DNA of 64,000 nt from Thermopolyspora sp040678635 (GTDB taxonomy: Bacteria; Actinomycetota; Actinomycetes; Streptosporangiales; Streptosporangiaceae). The notes beneath the pieces are model-generated. The model was not told the origin of the DNA. It did no database searches and saw nothing but the letters and a program-made list of their open reading frames with translations. The stretch is taken from assembly GCF_040678635.1 (NCBI RefSeq), contig NZ_JBFATZ010000007.1, positions 62,001 through 126,000 on the forward strand, written 5' to 3'. Below, piece by piece: positions 53,405 through 62,773 of the stretch (position 1 is the first letter of the stretch; every line of letters begins with the position of its first letter). The position numbers and the translations under genes were made by a program.

Positions 53405-54556
53405 ATGGGCCTGGAGACCGTCAAGCCGCTGTCCACCCGCCGCGACGCCGCGTCCTGGGACCTGGCGGTGCTGGCCGGTGACGACCTGGACCGCCACTTC
53501 CCGGTGCCGACCGGCCGCGAGGAGGACTGGCGCTTCACCCCCCTGTCCCGGCTCAAGGGGCTGCACAACGGCAAGGCCGTGTCGTCGGGGACGGTCGCCG
53601 TCGAGGTGAACGCCCCCGACCCGGTCATGATCGACTCGGCCGGGCGGGAGGACCCCCGGGTCGGCCGCGCGTTCACGCCCGCCGACCGCGTCGCCGCGCA
53701 GGCGTACGTGTCGTTCGAGAAGGCGGTGATCGTCACCGTCCCGGCGAACGAGGCGCTCACCGAGCCGATCACCGTCAAGCTGCGCGGCGAGGGCCAGGGC
53801 GCCGCCTACGGCCACATCGTCATCAACGTGGGCGAACTGGCCGAGGCGACGCTCATCCTCGACCACACCGGCACCGCCGTCTACGCCGACAACATCGAGT
53901 TCGTCGTCGGCGACGGCGCGACGCTCAAGGTGGTGAGCCTGCAGGACTGGGACGACGACGCCGTGCACGTCTCCCACCACCACGCCCGGCTCGGCCGCGA
54001 CTCGGTGTTCCGCTCGTTCGTGGCGACCCTCGGCGGCGACCTGGTACGGCTCGCCCCCACGGTGACCTTCACCGCGCCCGGCGGCGACGCCGACCTCACC
54101 GGCCTGTACTTCGCCGACGCCGGCCAGCACCTGGAGCACCGCCTCCTGGTCGACCACGGCGTGCCGAACTGCCGCAGCCACGTCACCTACAAGGGCGCGC
54201 TGCAGGGCGACAACGCGCACACCGTGTGGATCGGCGACGTCATCATCCGCGCCGAGGCCACCGGCACCGACACCTACGAGTACAACCGCAACCTGGTGCT
54301 CACCGACGGCGCCCGCGCCGACTCGGTGCCCAACCTGGAGATCCTCACCGGCGAGGTCGCCGGGGCCGGCCACGCCTCGGCCTCCGGCCGCCTGGAGGAC
54401 GAGCACCTGTTCTACCTGCAGTCCCGGGGCGTGCCGTACGACGAGGCCCGCCGGCTGGTCATCATGGGCTTCTTCGGCGAGCTGATCGAGCGCATCTCGG
54501 TGCCCGAGCTGCGCGAGCGGGTGCTGAGCGCGGTGGAAGCGGAGCTGGAGAAGTGA
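53405..54556 (+). CDS. sufD: SufD, Fe-S cluster assembly protein
   Basis: 383 residues. SufB/D family beta-helix: PTGREEDWRFTPLSRL, ATLILDHTGTAVYADN, LRVL-type core and SRGVPYDEARRLVIMGFFGEL at the end. Heterodimerises with SufB and, with SufC, delivers iron. ATG at 53405, 2 nt after sufB; its stop overlaps the Rieske gene by 4 nt (GTGA). Confidence 0.97.
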   Translation: MGLETVKPLSTRRDAASWDLAVLAGDDLDRHFPVPTGREEDWRFTPLSRLKGLHNGKAVSSGTVAVEVNAPDPVMIDSAGREDPRVGRAFTPADRVAAQAYVSFEKAVIVTVPANEALTEPITVKLRGEGQGAAYGHIVINVGELAEATLILDHTGTAVYADNIEFVVGDGATLKVVSLQDWDDDAVHVSHHHARLGRDSVFRSFVATLGGDLVRLAPTVTFTAPGGDADLTGLYFADAGQHLEHRLLVDHGVPNCRSHVTYKGALQGDNAHTVWIGDVIIRAEATGTDTYEYNRNLVLTDGARADSVPNLEILTGEVAGAGHASASGRLEDEHLFYLQSRGVPYDEARRLVIMGFFGELIERISVPELRERVLSAVEAELEK

Positions 54557-54876
54557 CGTACGTCAAGGTCTGCGCCCTCGACGACATCCCCGACTCCGGG
54601 GTGCTCGGCGTCGAGGTCGGCGAGACGCCGGTGGCGCTGGTCCGCCAGGGGCACCAGGTGCACGCGCTGCACGACGTGTGCTCCCACGCCAACGTACGGC
54701 TCAGCGAGGGCGACGTGTACGACGGCACCCTGGAGTGCTGGCTGCACGGCTCGTGCTTCGACGTCCGCACCGGCAAGCCCACCGGCCCGCCGGCCACCCG
54801 GCCCGTGCCGGTCTATGGAGTGAAGATCGACGGCGATGACGTGCTCGTCTCGCTCGACAACGATGGAGATTCCTAA
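54553..54876 (+). CDS. Rieske [2Fe-2S] ferredoxin of the suf operon
   Basis: 107 residues, non-heme-dioxygenase-type Rieske ferredoxin: VCSHANVRLSEGDVYDGTLE (C-x-H) and CWLHGSCFD (C-x2-H). Such genes are regularly embedded between sufD and sufC in actinobacteria; the proposed role is electron supply to cluster assembly. GTG overlaps the sufD stop; its TAA directly abuts the sufC GTG. Confidence 0.93.
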   Translation: MTYVKVCALDDIPDSGVLGVEVGETPVALVRQGHQVHALHDVCSHANVRLSEGDVYDGTLECWLHGSCFDVRTGKPTGPPATRPVPVYGVKIDGDDVLVSLDNDGDS

Positions 54877-55668
54877 GTGTCCACCCTGGAGATTCGCGAC
54901 CTGCATGTCGCCGTCGACGGCAAGCAGATCCTCAACGGCGTCGAGCTGACCGTCCGGTCGGGGAAGACGCACGCCATCATGGGCCCGAACGGCTCGGGCA
55001 AGTCGACGCTCGCGTACGCGATCGCCGGCCACCCCAAGTACACCGTCACGAGCGGCCGGGTGCTGCTCGACGGCGAGGATCTGCTGGAGATGAGCGTCGA
55101 CGAGCGCGCCCGCGCCGGGCTGTTCCTCGCCATGCAGTACCCGGTCGAGGTTCCCGGCGTCAGCGTGTCCAACTTTCTGCGCTCGGCCGTCACCGCCGTG
55201 CGCGGCGAGGCGCCCAAGCTGCGCGAGTTCACCAAGGAGCTCAAGGCCGGCATGGACGCCCTCGCGATCGACCCGGCGTTCGCGCAGCGCAACCTGAACG
55301 AGGGCTTCTCCGGCGGGGAGAAGAAGCGCCACGAGATCCTCCAGCTCGAACTGCTCAAGCCGAAGATCGCCGTCCTGGACGAGACCGACTCCGGCCTCGA
55401 CGTGGACGCGCTGCGGGTGGTCTCCGAGGGCATCAACCGGTTCCGCGGGGTCGGCGAGGGGGTCGGCGAGGACGGCGGGACCGGCGGCAAGGACACCGGC
55501 GTCCTGCTGATCACCCACTACACGCGCATCCTGCGCTACGTTAAGCCCGACTTCGTGCACGTGTTCGCCGGTGGGCGGATCGTCGAGGAGGGTGGCCCGG
55601 AGCTCGCCGACCGCCTGGAGGCCGAGGGCTACGAGCGCTACGCGCAGGCCGCCAAGGCGTCGGCGTGA
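54877..55668 (+). CDS. sufC: SufC, ATPase of the Fe-S assembly complex
   Basis: 263 residues. ABC-type ATPase: Walker A MGPNGSGKSTLAYA, signature GFSGGEKKRHEILQ, Walker B KIAVLDETDSGLD, H-switch LLITHYTRIL. A Gly-rich insertion (GVGEGVGEDGGTGGKDTG) is placed before the H-switch strand, longer than in most SufC. GTG start directly after the Rieske stop. Confidence 0.97.
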   Translation: MSTLEIRDLHVAVDGKQILNGVELTVRSGKTHAIMGPNGSGKSTLAYAIAGHPKYTVTSGRVLLDGEDLLEMSVDERARAGLFLAMQYPVEVPGVSVSNFLRSAVTAVRGEAPKLREFTKELKAGMDALAIDPAFAQRNLNEGFSGGEKKRHEILQLELLKPKIAVLDETDSGLDVDALRVVSEGINRFRGVGEGVGEDGGTGGKDTGVLLITHYTRILRYVKPDFVHVFAGGRIVEEGGPELADRLEAEGYERYAQAAKASA

Positions 55669-55759
55669 CGTCAGGCGTTGACACGCGTCCCCGCGCGGGC
55701 CGGTGTGCGGGCGGGGACGCGAGGACGAGAACGGGCGCGAGGGAGATGACGAGGCGGCC

Positions 55760-57019
55760 ATGAGCACGACATTCGACGTCGAGAGGATCCGCAAGGACTT
55801 CCCGATCCTCTCGCGTGAGCTGCCCGGCGGACGGCCGCTGGTCTACCTCGACTCGGGCAATTCCTCACAGAAGCCCACGCAGGTCATCGAGGCCATGCGC
55901 GAGCATCTGTCCGCCCACTACGGCAACGTGGGCCGCGCCCTGCACGTGCTCGGCAGCGAGTCCACCGAGGCGTACGAGGGCGCCAGGGACAAGGTGGCCG
56001 CGTTCGTCGGCGCGCCGAGCCGCGACGAGATCGTCTTCACCAAGAACGCCTCCGAGGCGCTCAACCTCGTCGCCTACGCCTTCGGCAACCCCTCCTGCAC
56101 CGACGAGCGGTTCGCGATGGGCCCCGGCGACGAGATCGTCATCACCGAGATGGAGCACCACTCCAACATCGTGCCGTGGCAGCTGCTCGCCCAGCGCACC
56201 GGCGCCACCCTGCGCTGGTTCCCGGTCACCGACGAGGGCCGCCTCGATGTGTCCGGCCTGGCCGAGCTCGTCACCGAGCGCACCAAGATCGTGTCGATCG
56301 TGCACCAGTCCAACGTGCTCGGCACCGTCAACCCGGTCGCGCCGGTGCTCGCCCGCGCCCGCGAGGTCGGCGCGCTGATGATGCTCGACGCCTCCCAGTC
56401 GGTGCCGCACCAGAACATCGACGTGGCCGCGCTCGGCGTGGACTTCGTCGCGTTCACCGGGCACAAGATGGTCGGCCCGTCCGGCATCGGCGTGCTGTGG
56501 GGCAGGCGCGAGCTGCTCGACGCGATGCCCCCGTTCCTCGGCGGCGGCGAGATGATCGAGGCGGTCTGGATGGACCGCTCGACGTACGCGCCGGTGCCGC
56601 ACAAGTTCGAGGCCGGCACGCCGCCGATCGTCGAGGCCGTCGGGCTCGGCGCGGCGGTGGACTACCTCACCGGCGTCGGCATGGACGCGATCCGCGAGCA
56701 CGAGCACGAGCTCACCGCCTACGCGCTCGGCGCGCTCAAGGAGATCGACGGGCTGCGGCTGATCGGCCCGTCCGACCTCGCCGACCGGGGCGGCACGATC
56801 TCCTTCACCCTGCCGGACATCCACCCGCACGACGTGGGGCAGATCCTCGACGACGCGTTCGGCATCGCGGTGCGCGTCGGGCACCACTGCGCGCGGCCCC
56901 TGCACCTGAGGTTCGGAATACCCGCGACGACACGGGTGTCGTTGTACCTGTACAACACCACGGCCGAGATCGACGCGCTGGTCCGCGGCCTTCATCACGT
57001 TAAGAAAGTCTTCGCATGA
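55760..57019 (+). CDS. sufS: SufS cysteine desulfurase
   Basis: 419 residues. PLP-dependent class V aminotransferase fold: VYLDSGNSSQKPTQVI, ITEMEHHSNIVPWQ, FVAFTGHKMVGPSGIG with the PLP-Lys, and VRVGHHCARPLHLRF with the persulfide Cys. Provides sulfur to SufU/SufB. ATG 55760; 91-nt gap after sufC. Stop overlaps sufU (ATGA). Confidence 0.97.
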   Translation: MSTTFDVERIRKDFPILSRELPGGRPLVYLDSGNSSQKPTQVIEAMREHLSAHYGNVGRALHVLGSESTEAYEGARDKVAAFVGAPSRDEIVFTKNASEALNLVAYAFGNPSCTDERFAMGPGDEIVITEMEHHSNIVPWQLLAQRTGATLRWFPVTDEGRLDVSGLAELVTERTKIVSIVHQSNVLGTVNPVAPVLARAREVGALMMLDASQSVPHQNIDVAALGVDFVAFTGHKMVGPSGIGVLWGRRELLDAMPPFLGGGEMIEAVWMDRSTYAPVPHKFEAGTPPIVEAVGLGAAVDYLTGVGMDAIREHEHELTAYALGALKEIDGLRLIGPSDLADRGGTISFTLPDIHPHDVGQILDDAFGIAVRVGHHCARPLHLRFGIPATTRVSLYLYNTTAEIDALVRGLHHVKKVFA

Positions 57020-57462
57020 TCGCCGAGTCGCTCTACCAGGAGCTGATCCTGGAGCATTACAAGCACCCGCAGGGACGCGGGCTGCGCGAGCCGTACGACG
57101 CCGAGGTCCACCACGTGAACCCGACCTGCGGCGACGAGATCACCCTGCGGGTGAAGCTGAAGGACGGCGCGGACGGCACGCGGCACGTCGAGGACGTCTC
57201 CTACGAGGGGCAGGGCTGCTCGATCAGCCAGGCGGCCGCCTCGGTGCTGCACGAGCTGACCACCGGCTCGACGGTCGGGGAGACGCTGTCGGTCGTGGAC
57301 GAGTTCACCCGGCTCATGCAGGGCAGGGGCCAGGTCGAGCCCGACGAGGCCGTGCTCGGCGATGCCGTGGCGTTCGCCGGGGTGGCCAAGTACCCGGCGC
57401 GCGTCAAGTGCGCGCTGCTCGCCTGGATGGCATACAAGGACGCGGTGGTGAGGAGCCAGTGA
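57016..57462 (+). CDS. sufU: SufU, zinc-dependent sulfur-transfer protein
   Basis: 148 residues. Conserved Cys-Asp motifs: VNPTCGDEI, YEGQGCSISQA and YPARVKCALLAW (three Cys and the Asp that hold zinc). Accepts persulfide from SufS and passes it to SufB. ATG overlaps the sufS stop; its own stop overlaps the next GTG. Confidence 0.95.
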   Translation: MIAESLYQELILEHYKHPQGRGLREPYDAEVHHVNPTCGDEITLRVKLKDGADGTRHVEDVSYEGQGCSISQAAASVLHELTTGSTVGETLSVVDEFTRLMQGRGQVEPDEAVLGDAVAFAGVAKYPARVKCALLAWMAYKDAVVRSQ

Positions 57463-57848
57463 GCAAGCCAGTGGAGACACCGGTGGGCGCGAACCCGGAG
57501 ACCGCCGAGGCGGCCGGCGACGACACCAGGCTGGAGGAGGTGCTGGAGGCGCTGAAGGACGTCGTCGACCCCGAGCTGGGCGTGAACGTCGTCGATCTCG
57601 GCCTCGTCTACGGCATCAACCTCGACCCGGCCGAGCAGGACGGCGCGGCGCCCGTCGCGACCATCGACATGACGCTGACCAGCGCCGCCTGCCCGCTCAC
57701 CGACGTCATCGAGGACCAGGCCAACTCCGCCCTGGAGGGACTGGTCTCCGACGTCCGCATCAACTGGGTATGGCTGCCGCCGTGGGGCCCCGACAAGATC
57801 ACCGATGAGGGGCGCGACCAGCTCCGCATGCTCGGGTTCAACGTCTGA
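57459..57848 (+). CDS. sufT: SufT/PaaD-like Fe-S assembly factor (DUF59)
   Basis: 129 residues of the MIP18/PaaD family: LEALKDVVDPELGVNVVDLG and MTLTSAACPLTD, with the reactive Cys. It ends the suf operon and is thought to assist cluster maturation. GTGA overlap with sufU. Its last 95 bp recur just downstream in a 179-bp tandem duplicate. Confidence 0.93.
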   Translation: MSKPVETPVGANPETAEAAGDDTRLEEVLEALKDVVDPELGVNVVDLGLVYGINLDPAEQDGAAPVATIDMTLTSAACPLTDVIEDQANSALEGLVSDVRINWVWLPPWGPDKITDEGRDQLRMLGFNV

Positions 57849-58110
57849 CCCTCGGCGCGTCAGGCGGCATCCCTCCGCCGTGGCCGTGCCCGGTACGCGG
57901 GAGGGCGGCTCCGGTGACACCCGTGGCGCTCGTCCGCATCAACTGGGTGTGGCTGCCGCCGTGGGGCCCCGACAGGATCACTGACGAGGGGCGCGACCAG
58001 CTCCGCATGTTGGGGTTCAAAGTCTGATCGTCGGCGCGTCGGGCGGCGGCGTTCCTCCGCCGTGGCCGTGCCGCGTACGCGGGAGGGCGCTTCGGTGACA
58101 TCCGTGGCGC
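57753..58110 (+). repeat. 179-bp tandem duplication of the sufT 3' end
   Basis: The segment from 57753 (codons for RINWVWLPPWGPDKITDEG to the stop, plus flank) is repeated from 57932 with scattered substitutions. The second copy again encodes the protein's C-terminus with a stop (GPDRITDEGRDQLRMLGFKV), but lacks a start. A shorter third fragment with GGTGACATCC and GCTCACAC follows near 58150. Confidence 0.9.
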
Positions 58111-58572
58111 TCACACACGCGTCGGTTCGCCACGGCGAGACCGCGGGTCCGGTGACATCCTGCGGCGCTCACACGGCGCGTCGGCGTGTTCGTCCACGAT
58201 GTGCAGCAGTCCGGCTCGTCCCGGCCGGAACACGGGGGACACGAGGGCGTCCGGGTCGGGCGCCGCGGCCGGGCCGTACCCGGGCCTCAGTGCCGCCGCG
58301 AGGTCGGCGTCGCGGCGGAACCGCGGCCGCCTGGACGTTCGCCATGCCCGTCCGAGGCGCTTGCGAGGGGTGCTTCCGGCCCAGGTGATCGAGGCGCTTC
58401 CCTGAGCCGTTATAATCGTTCTTGACCCGTGACCTATGGTGCTCTGACACCCCTGGGTCGGCATCCTCCCGATGCCCGTTCCGTGGCGCGGCCACAGCCC
58501 CGCCACGTCGGCTCGTCCTTTCGCAGAAGTGACGTGCCGCGATCGTCCTTCTACCGAAAGGCACGCATCATC
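58111..58572. other. Upstream region of the DEAD-box gene
   Basis: 462 bp without a clear gene. A TATAAT hexamer at 58411-58416 stands in an AT-richer stretch and could be the -10 box of the helicase gene, with a leader of about 150 nt; no good -35 is seen. On the minus strand a frame contains SPVFRPGRAGLLHIVDEH, possibly the end of a lost gene. Confidence 0.4.
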
Positions 58573-60177
58573 GTGACCATGCTTGACGCCGCCCTGTCCG
58601 ACAGCGCCCCGCGGTCGGAGCCCGGAGACCCCGGAGAGGACGGCGCCGCGACCCACGCCCTGCCGGCCACCGCACCGGCCGGACCGCCGGAGTTCGCGCT
58701 GCTCGGCCTGCCCAGGCCGCTGGTGTCGGCGCTCGCCAGGCAGGGCATCACCAGCCCGTTCCCCATCCAGACCGCCACCATCCCCGACATCCTCGCCGGG
58801 CTCGACGTGCTCGGCCGGGGCCAGACCGGGTCGGGCAAGACGCTCGCCTTCGGCCTGCCCACGATGGCGAGGGTCGCGGGGGAGCGCGCCGCGCCCGGCC
58901 GTCCCCGCGCCGTCATCCTCGTGCCCACCCGTGAGCTGGCGCTGCAGGTGTCCGACGCGCTTGAGCCGCTCGGGCGCGGGCTGTCGCTGCGCTTCAAGGC
59001 CGTCGTCGGCGGCATGTCGATGAGCCGCCAGATCGAGGCGCTGCGGCGCGGCGTCGAGATCGTGGTGGCGACCCCCGGGCGGCTCACCGACCTGATCCAG
59101 CAGGGCGAGTGCTCGCTCGCCGACGTGCGGGTCACCGTGCTCGACGAGGCCGACCACATGTGTGACCTCGGCTTCTTCCCCGTCGTCAGCGCGCTGCTCG
59201 AACAGACGCCCGCCGACGGCCAGCGGCTGCTGTTCTCCGCCACGCTCGACGGCGACGTCGACAGGCTCGTGCGGCGCTTCCTCAACGAGCCCGTCACCCG
59301 CTCCATCGACCCGCCCACCTCGGCGGTGGAGACGATGGAGCACCACCTGGTGCAGGTCTCCCGGGACGACAAGTTCGCCGTCACCGCCGAGATCGCCAAC
59401 CGCGAGGGCCGCACCATCCTGTTCGTACGCACCCAGCACGGCGTGGACCGGCTGGTCAAGCAGCTCGCTCGGGTCGGCGTACGGGCCGGCGGCCTGCATG
59501 GCGGCAAGCGGCAGAACCTGCGCTCGCGCATCCTGTCGGAGTTCCGCGAGGGCGGGGTCACCGTCCTGGTGGCCACCGACGTGGCCGCGCGCGGCATCCA
59601 CGTCGACGACGTCAGCCTCGTGCTGCACGTCGATCCGCCGATGGACCACAAGAGCTACCTGCATCGCGGCGGCCGTACGGCTCGCGCCGGCGGCAGGGGC
59701 ACGGTCATGACGCTGGTCACGCCCGCCGAGCGGCGCCTCACCGACGCCCTGGCCCGCCGCGCCGGCATCCGGCCCCACCGGCTGAAGGCCACCCCCGGCC
59801 ACCCGCGTCTCGCCGAGGTCGCGGGGGCGCAGCCGCCGAGCGGCGAGGCCGTGCCGGTGTGGGAGCCGCCGCCCCCGGTCAAGCGGCGGCGCCGCGAGCC
59901 CATCGGCGAGCGCCGCCCGCGCCGCCACCGCCCCGCGCACGAGCGCTCCGCCGAGGGGCCCCACGATGGCCAGGATGGCCGTCATGAAGGCCGCCACGAG
60001 GGACGTCACGAGGGCCGCCACGACGGGCGTCGTGACGGCGGCCCCGAGCGGTCCCATGAACGCTCTCGCGAGCGGGCACACGACCGACGCAACGGACGCG
60101 TGCGCGGCGACCAGGCCCCCGGCGAGCGGGGGCGCGGCGACCGCCCGGTCACCGGCAGGACCCCCGTAAGCTCCTAA
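58573..60177 (+). CDS. DEAD-box RNA helicase
   Basis: 534 residues. Q motif and F (PFPIQTATIPDIL), motif I GQTGSGKT, PTRELALQV, motif II LDEADHMC, motif III FSATLD, and C-terminal motifs ATDVAARGIHVDD and YLHRGGRTARAG. The last 130 residues are very basic and include HEGRHEGRHEGRHDGR repeats, an RNA-binding tail of the type seen in CsdA/RhlE-like helicases. GTG 58573 or ATG 58579. Role in RNA unwinding at low temperature or in ribosome assembly is an inference. Confidence 0.94.
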   Translation: MTMLDAALSDSAPRSEPGDPGEDGAATHALPATAPAGPPEFALLGLPRPLVSALARQGITSPFPIQTATIPDILAGLDVLGRGQTGSGKTLAFGLPTMARVAGERAAPGRPRAVILVPTRELALQVSDALEPLGRGLSLRFKAVVGGMSMSRQIEALRRGVEIVVATPGRLTDLIQQGECSLADVRVTVLDEADHMCDLGFFPVVSALLEQTPADGQRLLFSATLDGDVDRLVRRFLNEPVTRSIDPPTSAVETMEHHLVQVSRDDKFAVTAEIANREGRTILFVRTQHGVDRLVKQLARVGVRAGGLHGGKRQNLRSRILSEFREGGVTVLVATDVAARGIHVDDVSLVLHVDPPMDHKSYLHRGGRTARAGGRGTVMTLVTPAERRLTDALARRAGIRPHRLKATPGHPRLAEVAGAQPPSGEAVPVWEPPPPVKRRRREPIGERRPRRHRPAHERSAEGPHDGQDGRHEGRHEGRHEGRHDGRRDGGPERSHERSRERAHDRRNGRVRGDQAPGERGRGDRPVTGRTPVSS

Positions 60178-60337
60178 GATCCGTCGGCCGAGACCGGCCT
60201 CCTGCGCCGGAGGCTCCGGCGACCTCTTGACGCGGCGGGCGCGCCCTGCTCGCCATGAAACTTTCACGGCCGTGCGCGGCGGCGGGCCCCCGAGCAGCCG
60301 CCCGCCGTACGGACGCCGCATGAAACAGCATGAAAAC

Positions 60338-60363
60338 GCCCCGTCGGGAGACCCCGGCGGGGC
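60338..60363 (+). terminator. Hairpin with T-run after the helicase gene
   Basis: GCCCCGTCGGG (60338-60348), loop AGA(C), and CCCGGCGGGGC (to 60363), with one G-T pair, followed by TGATCGTTTT. It lies 160 nt after the helicase stop and looks like an intrinsic terminator. Confidence 0.75.
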
Positions 60364-60423
60364 TGATCGTTTTCACGTTGGTAACACTTCGGCGCATTGC
60401 CGCAACAGGACAGTCCCCCAGCC

Positions 60424-60450
60424 TTGACAGTGCCGTCACGCCGATTTTAC
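60424..60450 (+). promoter_or_regulatory. Candidate promoter for the ABC transporter
   Basis: TTGACA (60424-60429) with TTTTAC at 60445-60450, spacer 15 bp (shorter than ideal). The -35 is perfect; the -10 is weak. The leader to the first gene would be about 330 nt. Confidence 0.35.
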
Positions 60451-60599
60451 CGTCACGGTACTTATCCGGTTCAGTCCTGTTGGCTTTCGCGATGGACGAC
60501 CGGGCCCGTGTGGCTGCGTCCGCTCCGCGCAGCCGGTCCCGGCCCGCCATATTTTCCGATGCGGTCGCAGTGCTTTTCGGGACCGCCGTGGCTTCATCG

Positions 60600-60613
60600 C
60601 TGAACCGGTTCAG
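60600..60613. promoter_or_regulatory. Palindrome CTGAACCGGTTCAG, LacI-type operator candidate
   Basis: A perfect 14-bp palindrome with the central CG and the AACCGGTT core common to LacI/GalR operators. A half site (CCGGTTCAG) lies at 60467-60475 near the candidate promoter. Location upstream of a solute transporter gene fits a sugar-responsive repressor; no such repressor gene is in the window. Confidence 0.5.
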
Positions 60614-60782
60614 TGACCAGTCCGCATGCGCCGCTTTTCGTCGAAAAGGAGATTGGGGGGAGGGCCCCGCGAGGGCCGTCCGTTCCCGGGGAGGCGGGGC
60701 CGCGCCCGCCGTACGGGCCGGAACCGGACAGCACGGCCGGCCGCTACCAGTGATCCTCCGCCAGGGAGGAAGGAGTTCCGTG

Positions 60783-62555
60783 ATGCGACGTCATCGGTGG
60801 AGATTTCTCGCAGTTTCCCTTGCCGCCTGCCTGACCGCCGCGGCGTGCAGCGGGGGGTCGCAGACGCCGTCGGCGCCGACCGGGTCCGCGCCCGCCGCCT
60901 CCCAGCCCGCCGCGGGCGGCGGAGCGGCCGGGGGCGCGTTCCCGCGCAACGAGACGCTGTACACCAGCGGCACCCAGTGGGGGCCGCCGGCCAACTGGAA
61001 CCCGATCCGCGAGTGGGACCACGCCACCGGCACCAAGGGCCTGGTCTACGAGACCCTGTTCCACTTCGACCCCAACACCGGCCGGCACGTGCCGTGGCTC
61101 GCCGAGAGCGGGAGCTGGACCAGCGACACCGTCTACGAGCTGAAGCTGCGCCAGGGCGTCACCTGGGCCGACGGCAAGCCGTTCACCGCCGACGACGTCG
61201 TGTTCACCTTCGAGCTCGGCAAGCTGAAGACGGTGCCGTACGCGAACCTGTGGACCTTCCTCGACAAGGCCGAGGCGGTCGATCCGCAGACGGTGAGGTT
61301 CACCTTCAAGAAGGCCAACTACCAGCAGTGGTCCATCCACCTCTACAGCCGCGCGATCCTGCCCAAGCACATCTGGGAGGGCCGCTCGGAGACCGACGTG
61401 ATCGAGGGCGTCAACGAGAAGCCCATCGGCACCGGCCCGTACCAGTACCACAGTCACGACCAGGACCGCATGGTCTGGGTGAAGCGTGACGGCTGGTGGG
61501 CCACGAAGGCGCTGAACATGGACGTCAAGCCCAAGTACATCGTCGACATCGTCAACTCCAGCAACGAGGTGGCGATGGGCCTGCTGCTGCAGCAGGGCCT
61601 GGACCTGAGCAACAACTTCCTGCCCGGCATCGCCAACCTGGTGCAGAACAAGAACTTCGGCGTCTCCACCTTCTACCCCGAGCCGCCGTACATGCTGTCG
61701 GCCAACACCGCCTTCCTGGTGCTGAACACCACCAAGAAGCCGATGAACGACCCGGCCTTCCGCAAGGCGGTCGCGTACTCGGTCGACACCAAGAAGATCG
61801 TCGAGGGCGTGTACGGCAACCTGGTCAAGGCCGCCAGCCCGACCGGCCTGCTGCCGCAGTGGGAGCAGTACGTCGATCAGAACGTGGTGAACGAGCTCGG
61901 CTTCAAGTACGACCCCGCCGAGGCGAAGAAGCTGCTGTCCGACGCCGGCTACAAGGACACCAACAACGACGGCTTCGTCGAGGGCCCCGACGGCTCCAAG
62001 ATCGAGCTGAAGATCATCGTCCCGGCCGGGTGGACCGACTGGATGGAGTCGATCCGCGTCATCGCCGAAGGCGCCAAGGCCGTCGGGATCAACCTGACCC
62101 CCGAGTTCCCCGACTTCAACGCGCTCGTCGACGCCCGCGCGGCGGGCAAGTTCGACATGCTCATCAACAACGAGCGGCAACTCGCCAGCACGCCGTGGCA
62201 CTACTACGACTACATGTACCAGCTGCCGATCCAGAAGCAGCAGAACACCGTCAACTTCGGCCGCTACGAGGACAAGAAGACCTGGGAGCTGGTGCAGGAG
62301 CTGGACAACAAGAAGACCGACGACGTCGCGGGCATGAAGGAGGTCATCTCCAAGATCCAGCGGCGGCACCTGGAGGAGCTGCCGATCATCCCGCTCTGGT
62401 ACAACGGCCTGTGGTCGCAGGTGACCAGCAACGTCTGGAAGAACTGGCCCACCTCCGCCCCGAACGCGCCCAAGTCGGCGCCCACCATGTGGCGCAACTG
62501 GATGGAGCTCGGCGGTCTGGAGACCCTCACCACGCTCCAGCCCGCGGGACAGTGA
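60783..62555 (+). CDS. ABC transporter substrate-binding lipoprotein (family 5)
   Basis: 590 residues. Lipoprotein signal: MRRHRW, hydrophobic stretch and lipobox LTAAACS, then a Ser/Ala/Gly/Pro-rich linker. SBP family 5: NETLYTSGTQWGPPANWNPI, GLVYETLFHFD, VYELKLRQGVTWADGKPFTADDVVFTFEL, DPAFRKAVAYSVDTKKIVEG. Family members bind peptides or oligosaccharides. The early SGTQWGPPANWNP segment resembles those of beta-glucoside/cello-oligosaccharide binders, and the upstream LacI-type palindrome agrees; that preference is an inference. ATG at 60783 after GGGAGGAAGGAG. Confidence 0.92.
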   Translation: MRRHRWRFLAVSLAACLTAAACSGGSQTPSAPTGSAPAASQPAAGGGAAGGAFPRNETLYTSGTQWGPPANWNPIREWDHATGTKGLVYETLFHFDPNTGRHVPWLAESGSWTSDTVYELKLRQGVTWADGKPFTADDVVFTFELGKLKTVPYANLWTFLDKAEAVDPQTVRFTFKKANYQQWSIHLYSRAILPKHIWEGRSETDVIEGVNEKPIGTGPYQYHSHDQDRMVWVKRDGWWATKALNMDVKPKYIVDIVNSSNEVAMGLLLQQGLDLSNNFLPGIANLVQNKNFGVSTFYPEPPYMLSANTAFLVLNTTKKPMNDPAFRKAVAYSVDTKKIVEGVYGNLVKAASPTGLLPQWEQYVDQNVVNELGFKYDPAEAKKLLSDAGYKDTNNDGFVEGPDGSKIELKIIVPAGWTDWMESIRVIAEGAKAVGINLTPEFPDFNALVDARAAGKFDMLINNERQLASTPWHYYDYMYQLPIQKQQNTVNFGRYEDKKTWELVQELDNKKTDDVAGMKEVISKIQRRHLEELPIIPLWYNGLWSQVTSNVWKNWPTSAPNAPKSAPTMWRNWMELGGLETLTTLQPAGQ

Positions 62556-62773
62556 CTGTCCTGACGGTCCCCGCCGCCGTCTGAACGCGACCGGCGCCGG
62601 TCCGGCCGGGTCAGCCGATCCGGCCGGACCGGCCAACCCGGGCGGGTCGGCCCGGCCGGATCGGGCCGGCACTTCGCGAAAAGCCGGCGCGGTCCACGCA
62701 CGCCTCTCTCGCGCACCGCACGCGGGGGAGGAGCTCGTCCACCGTCCCGTACCCGCCGATCGGGGGAGGAACA

